This document shows, piece after piece, positions 1 to 6,388 of a stretch of 7,912 bases of DNA; within the stretch, counting starts at the first letter, position 1; every line of letters begins with the position of its first letter. The notes beneath the pieces were generated by a model. It was not told the DNA's origin. It saw only the letters and a program-made list of their open reading frames with translations, and did no database searches. The position numbers and the translations under genes were made by a program. The stretch is from Pseudomonadota bacterium (GTDB taxonomy: Bacteria > Pseudomonadota > Alphaproteobacteria > Rhizobiales > Rhizobiaceae), in contig JAEWKX010000237.1 in NCBI GenBank assembly GCA_023393575.1, forward strand, positions 1 to 7,912. Direction: 5' to 3'.

Positions 1-2
1 GG

Positions 3-113
3 GATTCGCTGATGGAAATGGCGAAGATCGGCCCGGGCATCGCTGGCGGCTACAATCGCCAGACCCTGACCGACGAGGACGGCGAGGGCCGCCATCTGTT
101 CAAGCGCTGGTGA
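3..113 (+). pseudogene. 5' fragment of Zn-dependent amidohydrolase frame, ending at in-frame TGA
   Basis: This is the same reading frame as the amidohydrolase that continues from 132. It enters from outside the window and translates into 36 residues before a TGA at 111-113. The peptide looks like genuine family sequence: it contains MAKIGPGIAGG and then LTDEDGEGRHLFKRW, which matches the N-terminal part of beta-ureidopropionase / N-carbamoyl-amino-acid hydrolases as I recall it. After the TGA the frame resumes at once with EAAGLEMGLDQMG, again family-like. No frameshift is needed; one base change turns a sense codon (TGC, TGT or TGG) into TGA. The simplest reading is a nonsense mutation or a base-call error. 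Selenocysteine is conceivable but unlikely, because this family uses no catalytic Cys here. Confidence 0.7.
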
Positions 114-131
114 GAGGCGGCGGGTCTGGAG

Positions 132-1205
132 ATGGGCCTCGACCAGATGGGTACGATGTTCGCCCGCCGCGAGGGCACCGACCCCGAAGCGCTGCCTGTC
201 TATGTCGGCAGCCACCTCGACACCCAGCCGACCGGCGGCAAGTATGACGGCGTGCTCGGCGTGCTGTCGGGCCTGGAGGTCGTCCGCACGCTGAACGACC
301 TCGGCATCGGGACGAAGCATCCGATCGTCGTCACCAACTGGACGAACGAGGAAGGCGCCCGCTTCGCGCCCGCCATGCTCGCCTCCGGCGTCTTCGCCGG
401 CGTCCACGGCCTCGACTACGCCTACGCCCGCAAGGACCCGGAGGGAAAGTCCTTCGGCGATGAGTTGCAGCGGATCGGCTGGGTGGGCGAGGAAGAGGTC
501 GGCGCCCGCAGGATGCACGCCTATTTCGAGTATCACATCGAACAGGGCCCGATCCTCGAGGCGGAGGACAAGCAGATCGGCGTCGTGACCCACTGTCAGG
601 GGCTCTGGTGGCTGGAGTTCACGCTGACCGGCAGGGAAGCGCATACCGGCTCGACGCCGATGGACATGCGCGTCAACGCCGGCCTTGCCATGAGCCGCAT
701 CTTCGAGATGGTGCAGGAGGTCGCGATGAGCGAGCAGCCGGGCGCCGTCGGCGGCATCGGGCAGGTGTTCTTCTCGCCGAACTCCCGCAACGTCCTGCCG
801 GGCAAGGTGGTCTTCACCGTCGATATCCGCACGCCGAGCCAGGAGAAGCTCGACCGCATGCGCACGACGATCGAGAGCCGGGCGGCGGAAATCTGCGACG
901 CCCTCGGCGTCGGCTGTTCCGTCGAGGCCGTCGGCCACTTCGATCCGATAACCTTCGATCCGATACTCGTCGGCCGCGTGCGCGACGCAGCGGAAAAGCT
1001 CGGCTACAGCCACATGAACATCATCTCCGGCGCCGGCCACGATGCCTGCTGGGCCGCCAAGGTGGCGCCCGCCACGATGATCATGTGCCCCTGCGTCGGC
1101 GGGCTCTCGCACAACGAGGCGGAGGACATCTCCAAGGACTGGGCAAGCGCCGGCGCGGATGTGCTGTTCCATGCCGTGCTGGAAACCGCGGAGATTGTCG
1201 AATGA
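132..1205 (+). CDS. Zn-dependent amidohydrolase (beta-ureidopropionase / N-carbamoyl-L-amino-acid hydrolase family, M20), missing its N-terminus
   Basis: The family hydrolyses N-carbamoyl-beta-alanine or N-carbamoyl-amino acids to the amino acid, CO2 and ammonia in the cytoplasm, the last step of reductive pyrimidine or hydantoin breakdown. Counting from the ATG at 132, the dinuclear metal site is visible: GSHLD (His28), KYDG (Asp39), NEEGARF (Glu73/Glu74, base and ligand), EYHIEQGP (His135) and GLSHNE (His327). The dimerisation/lid domain lies between, with NSRNVLPG. Members are usually about 410-430 residues; this open frame gives 357, so roughly 60 N-terminal residues are missing. They are encoded in frame upstream but are cut off by the TGA at 111-113. 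The ATG at 132 is only the first Met after the stop: a GGAG touches it with no proper spacing, so it is not a convincing natural start. Functional status is therefore doubtful. HydA lies downstream on the same strand. Rhizobial annotations often call this gene hyuC, amaB or pydC. Confidence 0.85.
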   Translation: MGLDQMGTMFARREGTDPEALPVYVGSHLDTQPTGGKYDGVLGVLSGLEVVRTLNDLGIGTKHPIVVTNWTNEEGARFAPAMLASGVFAGVHGLDYAYARKDPEGKSFGDELQRIGWVGEEEVGARRMHAYFEYHIEQGPILEAEDKQIGVVTHCQGLWWLEFTLTGREAHTGSTPMDMRVNAGLAMSRIFEMVQEVAMSEQPGAVGGIGQVFFSPNSRNVLPGKVVFTVDIRTPSQEKLDRMRTTIESRAAEICDALGVGCSVEAVGHFDPITFDPILVGRVRDAAEKLGYSHMNIISGAGHDACWAAKVAPATMIMCPCVGGLSHNEAEDISKDWASAGADVLFHAVLETAEIVE

Positions 1206-1223
1206 GCAGCGGTAAACTATATT
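1195..1223 (+). promoter_or_regulatory. Candidate sigma70-type promoter for the small coiled-coil gene
   Basis: TTGTCG (1195-1200) and TATATT (1218-1223) are separated by exactly 17 bp. The -10 matches the consensus at five of six positions and the -35 at four of six. It overlaps the 3' end of the amidohydrolase gene and would start transcription near 1230, leaving a leader of about 16 nt before the ATG at 1246. It lies in a rare AT-rich patch of an otherwise GC-rich stretch. This is inferred from sequence only. Confidence 0.45.
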
Positions 1224-1245
1224 CGCCTTGTGAAAGGATGACGCG

Positions 1246-1473
1246 ATGTCCGACAAGGTCTCGAACGAGCTTATCTTCGAAACGCTCAAGCGCATCCAGG
1301 ACGTGCTCGCGCTGCATACCCAGTACCATCTCGAGACCAAGGAGCGGCTTGGCCTTCTTGAGTATCAGGTTGGCGGGATCACAGCTCAGTATGCCAGCCT
1401 CTCCAATCGTCTTGATCGTGTCGACGAACGGCTCAGCCGCATCGAAAGGCGCCTCGACCTCGTCGAGGCTTGA
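1246..1473 (+). CDS. Small coiled-coil protein of unknown function (75 aa)
   Basis: A short cytoplasmic protein with no signal peptide or membrane segment. The start is well supported: GAAAGGA at 1232-1238 sits 7 nt upstream of the ATG. The sequence is strongly charged and helical. The C-terminal third (about residues 51-75, LSNRLDRVDERLSRIERRL) shows heptad-like spacing of Leu/Val/Ile with Arg, Glu and Asp between, typical of a coiled coil, and the N-terminal part (ELIFETLKRIQDVL) is also amphipathic. Similar small coiled-coil proteins are scattered through rhizobial genomes, but I know of no function. It sits between the amidohydrolase and hydA in the same orientation, 40 bp after the former and 104 bp before the latter. 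It might oligomerise or act as a partner or adaptor; nothing in the sequence decides this. Confidence 0.8.
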   Translation: MSDKVSNELIFETLKRIQDVLALHTQYHLETKERLGLLEYQVGGITAQYASLSNRLDRVDERLSRIERRLDLVEA

Positions 1474-1518
1474 GCGAGAAGACAACCACGCCAGACGACG
1501 ATTACGACATTAGGCATC

Positions 1519-1577
1519 GGGCCTCCGGCCCGCATGCGGCCGGTGGTCCCTTACAAAAAAACAGAGGGAACGGGACC
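1519..1577 (+). promoter_or_regulatory. hydA leader with competing stem-loops around the ribosome binding site
   Basis: The 104-bp gap before hydA holds several mutually exclusive stems. GGGCC (1519-1523) can pair with GGCCC (1527-1531), or CCGGCC (1525-1530) with GGCCGG (1538-1543). Further on, GGTCCC (1545-1550) is exactly complementary to GGGACC (1572-1577), which ends at the base before the start codon, while TCCCT (1547-1551) can instead pair with AGGGA (1565-1569), the Shine-Dalgarno core. The spacer between these arms is an A-run (1554-1560) that would stay single-stranded. No T-run follows any stem, so this is not a terminator. A role in tuning hydA translation is inference. Confidence 0.35.
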
Positions 1578-3032
1578 ATGAGCACAGTGATCAAGGGCGG
1601 AACCGTCGTCACCGCCGACCTGACCTACAGGGCTGACGTCAAGGTCGAGGGCGGCAGGATCGTCGAGATCGGCCCCAGCCTGTCCGGCGACCAGGTGCTG
1701 GACGCCACCGGCTGCTATGTGATGCCCGGCGGAATCGACCCGCATGTCCACCTCGAAATGCCGTTCATGGGCACCTATTCCGCCGACGATTTCGAGAGCG
1801 GCACGCGCGCGGCCCTTGCCGGCGGCACCACCATGGTGGTGGACTTCTGCCTGCCCGAGCCCGGCCAGTCGCTGCTCGACGCGCTGAAGCGCTGGGACAA
1901 CAAGTCGACCCGGGCCAATTGCGACTATTCCTTCCACATGTCGGTCACCTGGTGGGGCGAGCAGGTCTTCAACGAGATGAAGGCGGTCGTGCTGAACCAC
2001 GGCATCAACACCTTCAAGCATTTCATGGCCTACAAGGGCGCGCTGATGGTGAACGACGACGAGATGTTCGCCTCCTTCCAGCGCTGCGCCGAACTGGGCG
2101 CCCTTCCCCTCGTCCATGCGGAGAACGGCGACGTGGTGGCCGCCATGCAGCAGAAGCTGATGGACGAGGGCAATGACGGGCCCGAGGGGCACGCCTATTC
2201 GCGGCCTCCGTCCGTCGAGGGCGAAGCGACGAACCGCGCCATCATCATCGCAGACATGGCGGGCGTCCCTCTCTACGTCGTCCACACCTCCTGCGAGCAG
2301 TCGCACGAGGCGATCCGCCGGGCGCGCCAGAACGGCATGCGCGTCTATGGCGAGCCGCTGATCCAGCACCTGACGCTCGACGAGAGCGAGTATTTCGACA
2401 AGGACTGGGACCATGCCGCCCGCCGCGTCATGAGCCCGCCCTTCCGCAACAGGCAGCATCAGGACAGCCTCTGGGCCGGCCTCGCCTCCGGCTCGCTGCA
2501 GGTGGTGGCGACCGACCACTGTGCCTTCACCACCGACCAGAAGCGCACCGGCGCCGGCGATTTCCGCAAGATCCCGAACGGCACCGGCGGACTGGAGGAT
2601 CGCATGCCGATGCTGTGGACCCATGGCGTCGCCACCGGCCGCATCACCATGAACGAATTCGTGGCCGTGACCTCCACGAACATCGCCAAGATCCTCACCG
2701 TCTATCCCCGGAAAGGCGCCATCCTCGTCGGCGCCGATGCCGACATCGTCGTCTGGGCCCCGAAGCGGTCGAAGACGATCTCCGCCAAAAGCCAGCAGTC
2801 GGCGATCGACTACAACGTCTTCGAAGGCAAGCATGTGACCGGCCTGCCGCGCTACACGCTGACGCGCGGCGTGGTGGCCATCGAGGAAAACACCGTCAGG
2901 ACCGAGGAAGGCCACGGCAAGTTCGTCAAGCGCGAGCCGTTCCAGGCGGTCAACAAGGCGCTCTCGACCTGGAAGGAACTGACCGCTCCGCGCAAGGTGG
3001 AGCGGTCGGGCATTCCGGCGAGCGGGGTGTGA
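1578..3032 (+). CDS. hydA: Dihydropyrimidinase / D-hydantoinase
   Basis: A cytoplasmic binuclear zinc cyclic amidohydrolase that opens dihydrouracil, dihydrothymine or 5-substituted hydantoins to N-carbamoyl amino acids. The start at 1578 gives 484 residues, the usual length for the family, and has AGAGGGAA at 1563-1570, 7 nt upstream; an earlier in-frame TTG would only add an unlike-family tail. All metal ligands are present: His56 and His58 (PHVHLEMPFMGT), the Lys147 that is carbamylated in the family (TFKHFMAYK), His180 (LVHAEN), His236 (VVHTSCE) and Asp313 (ATDHCAF). The substrate-binding Tyr152 and Asn334 (NGTGG) are also there, so the enzyme should be active. The HLEMPFMGTYSADDF stretch looks more like rhizobial dihydropyrimidinases than industrial D-hydantoinases, but sequence alone does not fix the natural substrate. 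The amidohydrolase upstream would use its product. The 3' end converges on the cupin gene with a 14-bp gap and no visible terminator. Confidence 0.96.
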   Translation: MSTVIKGGTVVTADLTYRADVKVEGGRIVEIGPSLSGDQVLDATGCYVMPGGIDPHVHLEMPFMGTYSADDFESGTRAALAGGTTMVVDFCLPEPGQSLLDALKRWDNKSTRANCDYSFHMSVTWWGEQVFNEMKAVVLNHGINTFKHFMAYKGALMVNDDEMFASFQRCAELGALPLVHAENGDVVAAMQQKLMDEGNDGPEGHAYSRPPSVEGEATNRAIIIADMAGVPLYVVHTSCEQSHEAIRRARQNGMRVYGEPLIQHLTLDESEYFDKDWDHAARRVMSPPFRNRQHQDSLWAGLASGSLQVVATDHCAFTTDQKRTGAGDFRKIPNGTGGLEDRMPMLWTHGVATGRITMNEFVAVTSTNIAKILTVYPRKGAILVGADADIVVWAPKRSKTISAKSQQSAIDYNVFEGKHVTGLPRYTLTRGVVAIEENTVRTEEGHGKFVKREPFQAVNKALSTWKELTAPRKVERSGIPASGV

Positions 3033-3046
3033 GCGAATATATGCCG

Positions 3047-3460
3047 CTAGATCTCCACCAGCGCGTCCAGTTCCGGCAGGAGCACGACGCTCTCCTGCTC
3101 GCTGGGATCCGTCCGCGCGATGATCGCCGTGCAGGGCGTGTTGGAGAGATTGGCCGGCAGGTGCGGCACGCCGGCGGGGATGTAGAACAGCTCGCCGGCA
3201 TGGACGACGACATGGTGCTCCAGCCGGTCGCCGTACCAGGTGTGGGCCGAGCCGGAGAGCATGTAGATCGCCGTCTCGTGGCTCTGGTGCAGGTGCGCCT
3301 TGGCGCGGGCGCCGGGGGGTATGGTCAGGAGGTGCATGCAGATGCCCTGCGACCCGACGGTCTCCGCCGCGATACCTTCGAAATAGCTGAGTCCCTGCTT
3401 GCCGTCATAGGTGGAGCCGGGCTTCACGATTCGGCAGGTGGGCTTCGATGATGCGTCCAT
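3047..3460 (-). CDS. Small single-domain cupin protein (137 aa)
   Basis: A cytoplasmic single-domain beta-barrel protein. Cupin motif 1 is seen at residues 49-70: PGARAKAHLHQSHETAIY, with probable metal ligands His56, His58 and Glu62. Motif 2 is at 89-104: GELFYIPAGVPHLPAN, with His100 as the fourth ligand. The start at 3460 is chosen because AGGGAGGAAG lies just upstream on the minus strand (about 3465-3474); a further in-frame ATG at 3490 lacks a comparable site and would add ten unlike-family residues. The gene runs against its neighbours: it converges with hydA and diverges from the ABC operon. Complete metal-binding residues suggest a metalloenzyme (isomerase, dioxygenase or similar) or a small-molecule sensor, but no reaction can be assigned. 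Its position within a catabolic and uptake cluster suggests it acts on a pathway compound; that is inference. Confidence 0.88.
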   Translation of the reverse strand: MDASSKPTCRIVKPGSTYDGKQGLSYFEGIAAETVGSQGICMHLLTIPPGARAKAHLHQSHETAIYMLSGSAHTWYGDRLEHHVVVHAGELFYIPAGVPHLPANLSNTPCTAIIARTDPSEQESVVLLPELDALVEI

Positions 3461-3513
3461 GGGCTTCCTCCCTTGACCGGCAGCCGGCACCGCCTGGCGC
3501 CCTCTCGCCTGCG

Positions 3514-3522
3514 ATCATACCA
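3514..3522 (-). promoter_or_regulatory. Candidate extended -10 promoter for the cupin gene
   Basis: Read on the minus strand, 3522-3514 gives TGGTATGAT, an extended -10 (TG-N-TATGAT, five of six matches to TATAAT). No good -35 is visible at 16-18 bp, which fits the extended -10 class. It would give a 5' leader of roughly 45-50 nt before the ATG at 3460. I see no equally clear promoter for the divergent ABC operon in the same 109-bp spacer. Confidence 0.35.
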
Positions 3523-3552
3523 CGCATCGGGCTTTTCGCATCCACGGAACTC

Positions 3553-3573
3553 ATGACTGGCCGGATCCCATGA
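3553..3573 (+). other. Possible six-codon leader ORF overlapping the ATPase start
   Basis: ATG at 3553 opens a six-codon frame (MTGRIP) that stops at TGA 3571-3573, overlapping the ATPase start codon (3570-3572) in an ATGA arrangement. A weak GGAA (3546-3549) precedes the mini-ORF, whereas the ATPase itself has no evident Shine-Dalgarno. Translational coupling would explain how the ATPase is initiated. A frame this short could easily arise by chance. Confidence 0.2.
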
Positions 3574-4358
3574 ATCTCTCCTCCTCCGTCGTCTCGGCCA
3601 GAAAGCTCGGCCTCACCTTCCAAACCGGCGACGGCCCCGTCCATGCCCTGTCGGATGTCGAACTGGAGGTGGCGAAGGCCGACTTCGTTTCCTTCATCGG
3701 ACCCTCCGGCTGCGGCAAGACCACCTTCCTCAGGGTCATCGCCGATCTGGAGAAGAACACCGCAGGCGAGATCACCATCAACGGCATGACACCGGAGGAG
3801 GCGCGCAAGTCACGCTGCTACGGTTATGTCTTCCAGGCTCCCGCGCTCTACCCCTGGCGCACGATAGAGAAGAACATCGCGCTGCCGCTGGAGATCATGG
3901 GCCACTCCCGCGAGGAGCAGAAACAGCGGGTCGCGCGCACGCTCGACCTCGTCAACCTCGCCGGCTTCGGCAAGAAATATCCCTGGCAACTCTCCGGCGG
4001 GATGCAGCAGCGTGCCTCGATCGCCCGGGCGCTCGCCTTCGACGCCGACCTGCTGCTGATGGACGAACCCTTCGGCGCGCTCGACGAGATCGTCCGCGAC
4101 CACTTGAACGCGCAGCTTCTCAAGCTGTGGGCCGCGACGCAGAAGACCATCTGTTTCGTCACGCACTCGATCCCGGAGGCCGTCTACCTCTCGACGAAGA
4201 TCGTCGTCATGTCGCCGCGTCCCGGCCGGGTGACGGACGTGATCGAATCCACCCTGCCCCGCGAACGCCCGCTGGAAATTCGCGAAACGCCGGAATTCCT
4301 GGCGATCGCCCACCGGGTGCGCGAGGGATTGCGGGCGGGGCACAGCTATGAGGAATGA
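3570..4358 (+). CDS. ABC transporter ATP-binding protein (NitT/TauT-type importer)
   Basis: The energy-supplying ATPase of the importer encoded by the next three genes, acting as a dimer on the cytoplasmic face of the inner membrane. All ABC motifs are intact in 262 residues: Walker A GPSGCGKTT (44-52), Q-loop VFQAP (Gln89), signature LSGGMQQR (141-148), Walker B LLLMDEP (161-167), D-loop FGALDE, and H-loop THS (His199). The LYPWRT segment after the Q-loop and the short C-terminus without a regulatory domain are typical of the nitrate/taurine/pyrimidine group. The start at 3570 fits the family N-terminus (SARKLGLTF) but lacks a clear ribosome binding site; coupling to the preceding mini-ORF is possible. 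It overlaps permease 1 by 11 bp, so the two are co-transcribed and probably coupled in translation. Confidence 0.94.
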   Translation: MNLSSSVVSARKLGLTFQTGDGPVHALSDVELEVAKADFVSFIGPSGCGKTTFLRVIADLEKNTAGEITINGMTPEEARKSRCYGYVFQAPALYPWRTIEKNIALPLEIMGHSREEQKQRVARTLDLVNLAGFGKKYPWQLSGGMQQRASIARALAFDADLLLMDEPFGALDEIVRDHLNAQLLKLWAATQKTICFVTHSIPEAVYLSTKIVVMSPRPGRVTDVIESTLPRERPLEIRETPEFLAIAHRVREGLRAGHSYEE

Positions 4359-5232
4359 AACCCTCTCCTCCCGCATCCTGCCCGTCCTCGCCGTCGTCGC
4401 CGTCATCATTGCCCTCTGGTACGCCGCGGCGATCTGGATGAACGCGCCTTTCCAGCGCGATCTCGACCGGCGTGGCGGCGTGACCTCGACGACGATGGAA
4501 TTCCTCGGCAAGACGCTGTCACAGCCGAAACCGGTCGTGCCGGCGCCGCACCAGGTGGCGCAGAACGTCTTCGAAAACACCTTCCTGCGGAAGGTGACGA
4601 GCAACCGCAGCCTCGTCTACCATTCCTGGGTCACGCTTTCCTCGACGCTTGCAGGCTTCGCCTTCGGGACGCTCCTCGGCATCCTCATCGCCGTCGGCAT
4701 CGTGCATGTGAAGGCGCTCGACCGCAGCCTGATGCCCTGGATCATCGCCTCGCAGACCGTGCCGATCCTCGCCATCGCGCCGATGGTCGTGGTGGTGCTG
4801 GCGGCGGTGAATGTGACGGGGCTGATTCCCAAGGCACTGATCTCCACCTATCTTTCCTTCTTTCCGGTAGCCGTCGGCATGGTGAAGGGCCTGCGCTCGC
4901 CCGACCTCATCCATCTCGACCTGATGCGCACCTATAATGCCAGCGGCTGGCAGACCTTCTGGAAGCTTCGGGTGCCGGCCTCCATGCCCTTCCTCTTCAC
5001 CTCCATGAAGGTCGCGGTGGCGGCAAGCCTCGTCGGCGCCATCGTCGCGGAACTGCCGACCGGCGCTGCCGCCGGCATTGGCTCGAAGTTGCTTGCCGGC
5101 TCCTATTACAGCCAGACGATCGACATGTGGGCGGCCCTGATCGCCGGCTCCGTGCTGGCAGCCATGCTCGTCACCATCGTCGGGATCGGCGCCCGCCTGG
5201 TGGATGGACGAATGGGGGCGAAACCGGCATGA
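4348..5232 (+). CDS. ABC transporter permease 1 (NitT/TauT-type)
   Basis: An inner-membrane channel subunit of 294 residues. Hydrophobic segments are visible at about 10-30, 95-119, 130-158, 163-179, 221-236 and 260-284, fitting the six-helix BPD_transp_1 fold. The cytoplasmic EAA loop that docks on the ATPase is at about 191-213 (MRTYNASGWQTFWKLRVP followed by ASMP). Between the first helix and the core lies a roughly 60-residue hydrophilic stretch (31-90), probably a periplasmic loop. The ATG at 4348 lies inside the end of the ATPase gene, and the stop overlaps the start of permease 2 (ATGA), so expression of the three is tightly linked. It is paralogous to permease 2 (compare the EAA regions), and the two probably form a heterodimeric channel. 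Confidence 0.93.
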   Translation: MRNETLSSRILPVLAVVAVIIALWYAAAIWMNAPFQRDLDRRGGVTSTTMEFLGKTLSQPKPVVPAPHQVAQNVFENTFLRKVTSNRSLVYHSWVTLSSTLAGFAFGTLLGILIAVGIVHVKALDRSLMPWIIASQTVPILAIAPMVVVVLAAVNVTGLIPKALISTYLSFFPVAVGMVKGLRSPDLIHLDLMRTYNASGWQTFWKLRVPASMPFLFTSMKVAVAASLVGAIVAELPTGAAAGIGSKLLAGSYYSQTIDMWAALIAGSVLAAMLVTIVGIGARLVDGRMGAKPA

Positions 5233-6356
5233 CCCTCCTCCGCCGCTCCTGGCAGGGCGTTCTGGCCCTTCTCCTCTGTCTCGTCGCTCTGGCTCGCCTG
5301 CCGCTTCTGGAGCCGGATACGCCGTCACCCCTCAACGCGGGGATTACGGCATCCGCCCTGCTGCTCATTGCGGCGGGCGCCCTCGTCCCGTTCATGCGCA
5401 TCGGCCGTCCGGCGCGGGCGTTCGTCCTGTTCGTCACGGCGCATGCCGCCGCGTGGCTGCTGATCGGCGGCATTTCCGGCAACGAAGGCTATGCCCGCCT
5501 GCCCTATTTCCTGCTGATCACCGCGGGCTGGCTCCTCGGCTGGCGATGCATTTCGGAACTGGCGGAAATCCGGCCGTCCAGACCGCAGACCATGACGGCG
5601 CTCCGCCTGCTCATTCCGGCGATCTTCGGCGCCTGGGTGCTGATCCTCTGGGAGGCCGTCACCCGCGGCGCGGGCGTCCCCTTCATCCTCCTGCCGCCGC
5701 CCTCAGCAATCTGGGAGCGGATCGTCGGCTCGGTGCCGATCCTCGCGGCCGACGTGCGCCAGACCATCTTCAAGGCAGTTCTGTTCGGCTACGTGGTCGG
5801 TTGCGCCGCGGGCTTCGTCGTGGCGATCCTCGCGGATCGGGTGCCCTTCCTGCGGCGCGGCCTTCTGCCGATCGGCAACCTGATGTCGGCGCTGCCGATC
5901 ATCGGGGTCGCCCCGATCATGGTCATGTGGTTCGGCTTCGACTGGCACTCCAAGGCCGCCGTCGTCATCGTCATGACCTTCTTCCCGATGCTGGTGAACA
6001 CGGTCGCCGGCCTTTCGGCCTCGGGATCGATGGAGCGCGACCTGATGCGTTCCTACGCCTCCGGCTACTGGCAGACACTCCTCAAGCTGCGCCTGCCGGC
6101 CGCCATGCCCTTCATCTTCAACGCGCTGAAGATCAATTCGACGCTGGCGCTGATCGGTGCGATCGTCGCCGAGTTCTTCGGCACGCCGATCGTCGGCATG
6201 GGCTTCCGCATTTCCACCGAAATCGGCCGCATGAATGTCGACATGGTCTGGGCGGAGATCGCCGTGGCCGCCGTCATCGGATCGGTCTTTTATGGCGTCG
6301 TGGCGCTCGCCGAGCGGGCGACGACGTTCTGGCATCCGTCTAACCGTGGTGGCTAG
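5229..6356 (+). CDS. ABC transporter permease 2 with extra N-terminal membrane domain
   Basis: Second inner-membrane channel subunit. The ATG at 5229 overlaps the stop of permease 1 (ATGA) and gives 375 residues; earlier in-frame starts fall inside permease 1 and are unlikely. Residues from about 122 onward form the usual permease core: helices near 128-142, 183-202, 213-236, 243-262, 303-318 and 338-362, with the EAA loop at about 271-293 (MRSYASGYWQTLLKLRLP then AAMP). The first 120 or so residues are additional and hold about four hydrophobic segments (roughly 9-27, 38-56, 65-82, 92-108) not found in the standard 250-280-residue permease. A similar extended form may be common in rhizobial members of this transporter group, but I cannot confirm that here. 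The gene is followed by a stem-loop and then the binding protein. Confidence 0.92.
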   Translation: MTLLRRSWQGVLALLLCLVALARLPLLEPDTPSPLNAGITASALLLIAAGALVPFMRIGRPARAFVLFVTAHAAAWLLIGGISGNEGYARLPYFLLITAGWLLGWRCISELAEIRPSRPQTMTALRLLIPAIFGAWVLILWEAVTRGAGVPFILLPPPSAIWERIVGSVPILAADVRQTIFKAVLFGYVVGCAAGFVVAILADRVPFLRRGLLPIGNLMSALPIIGVAPIMVMWFGFDWHSKAAVVIVMTFFPMLVNTVAGLSASGSMERDLMRSYASGYWQTLLKLRLPAAMPFIFNALKINSTLALIGAIVAEFFGTPIVGMGFRISTEIGRMNVDMVWAEIAVAAVIGSVFYGVVALAERATTFWHPSNRGG

Positions 6357-6362
6357 ACGTAT

Positions 6363-6388
6363 CCGCCTTCCGCAACGACGGAGGGCGG
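6363..6388 (+). promoter_or_regulatory. Intercistronic stem-loop between permease 2 and binding protein
   Basis: CCGCCTTCCG (6363-6372) pairs with CGGAGGGCGG (6379-6388) over ten base pairs, with one T:G wobble, closing a six-base loop. It begins 7 bp after the permease stop codon and ends about 30 bp before the binding-protein start, upstream of its ribosome binding site. No T-run follows, so it is not a standard terminator. Such stems often protect the 3' end of processed transcripts or set different levels for the two sides of an operon; that role is inferred here. Confidence 0.6.

Noticed and set aside
111..140. Selenocysteine codon with SECIS element
   Set aside because: The GGTCTG loop resemblance begins only 9 bases after the TGA, the stem is short, and no catalytic Cys is expected at this place in M20 amidohydrolases. 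Kept only as a testable alternative.
608..1513. 301-residue plus-strand frame overlapping the amidohydrolase and the coiled-coil gene
   Set aside because: Arg-rich low-complexity product in the wrong frame of genes supported by motifs; spans three other features and has no ribosome binding site.
1525..1560. Intrinsic terminator before hydA
   Set aside because: The GC-rich stem is followed by A residues, not T residues, on the plus strand; on the minus strand the T-run precedes the stem.
1470..1577. Start of hydA at an upstream TTG, giving 520 residues
   Set aside because: The added 36 residues do not look like the family, while ATG 1578 has a well-spaced ribosome binding site and gives the usual 484 residues.
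1551..2915. 454-residue open frame on the minus strand opposite hydA
   Set aside because: It mirrors a gene with full catalytic motifs; its product is Gly/Ala/His/Asp-rich without a recognisable domain, the usual antisense shadow of GC-rich coding DNA.
3473..3490. RutR-like operator (TTGACC half-site) in the cupin/ATPase spacer
   Set aside because: Only the left half matches; the expected GGTCAA right half is absent at the proper spacing, and the bases are part of the cupin ribosome binding region.
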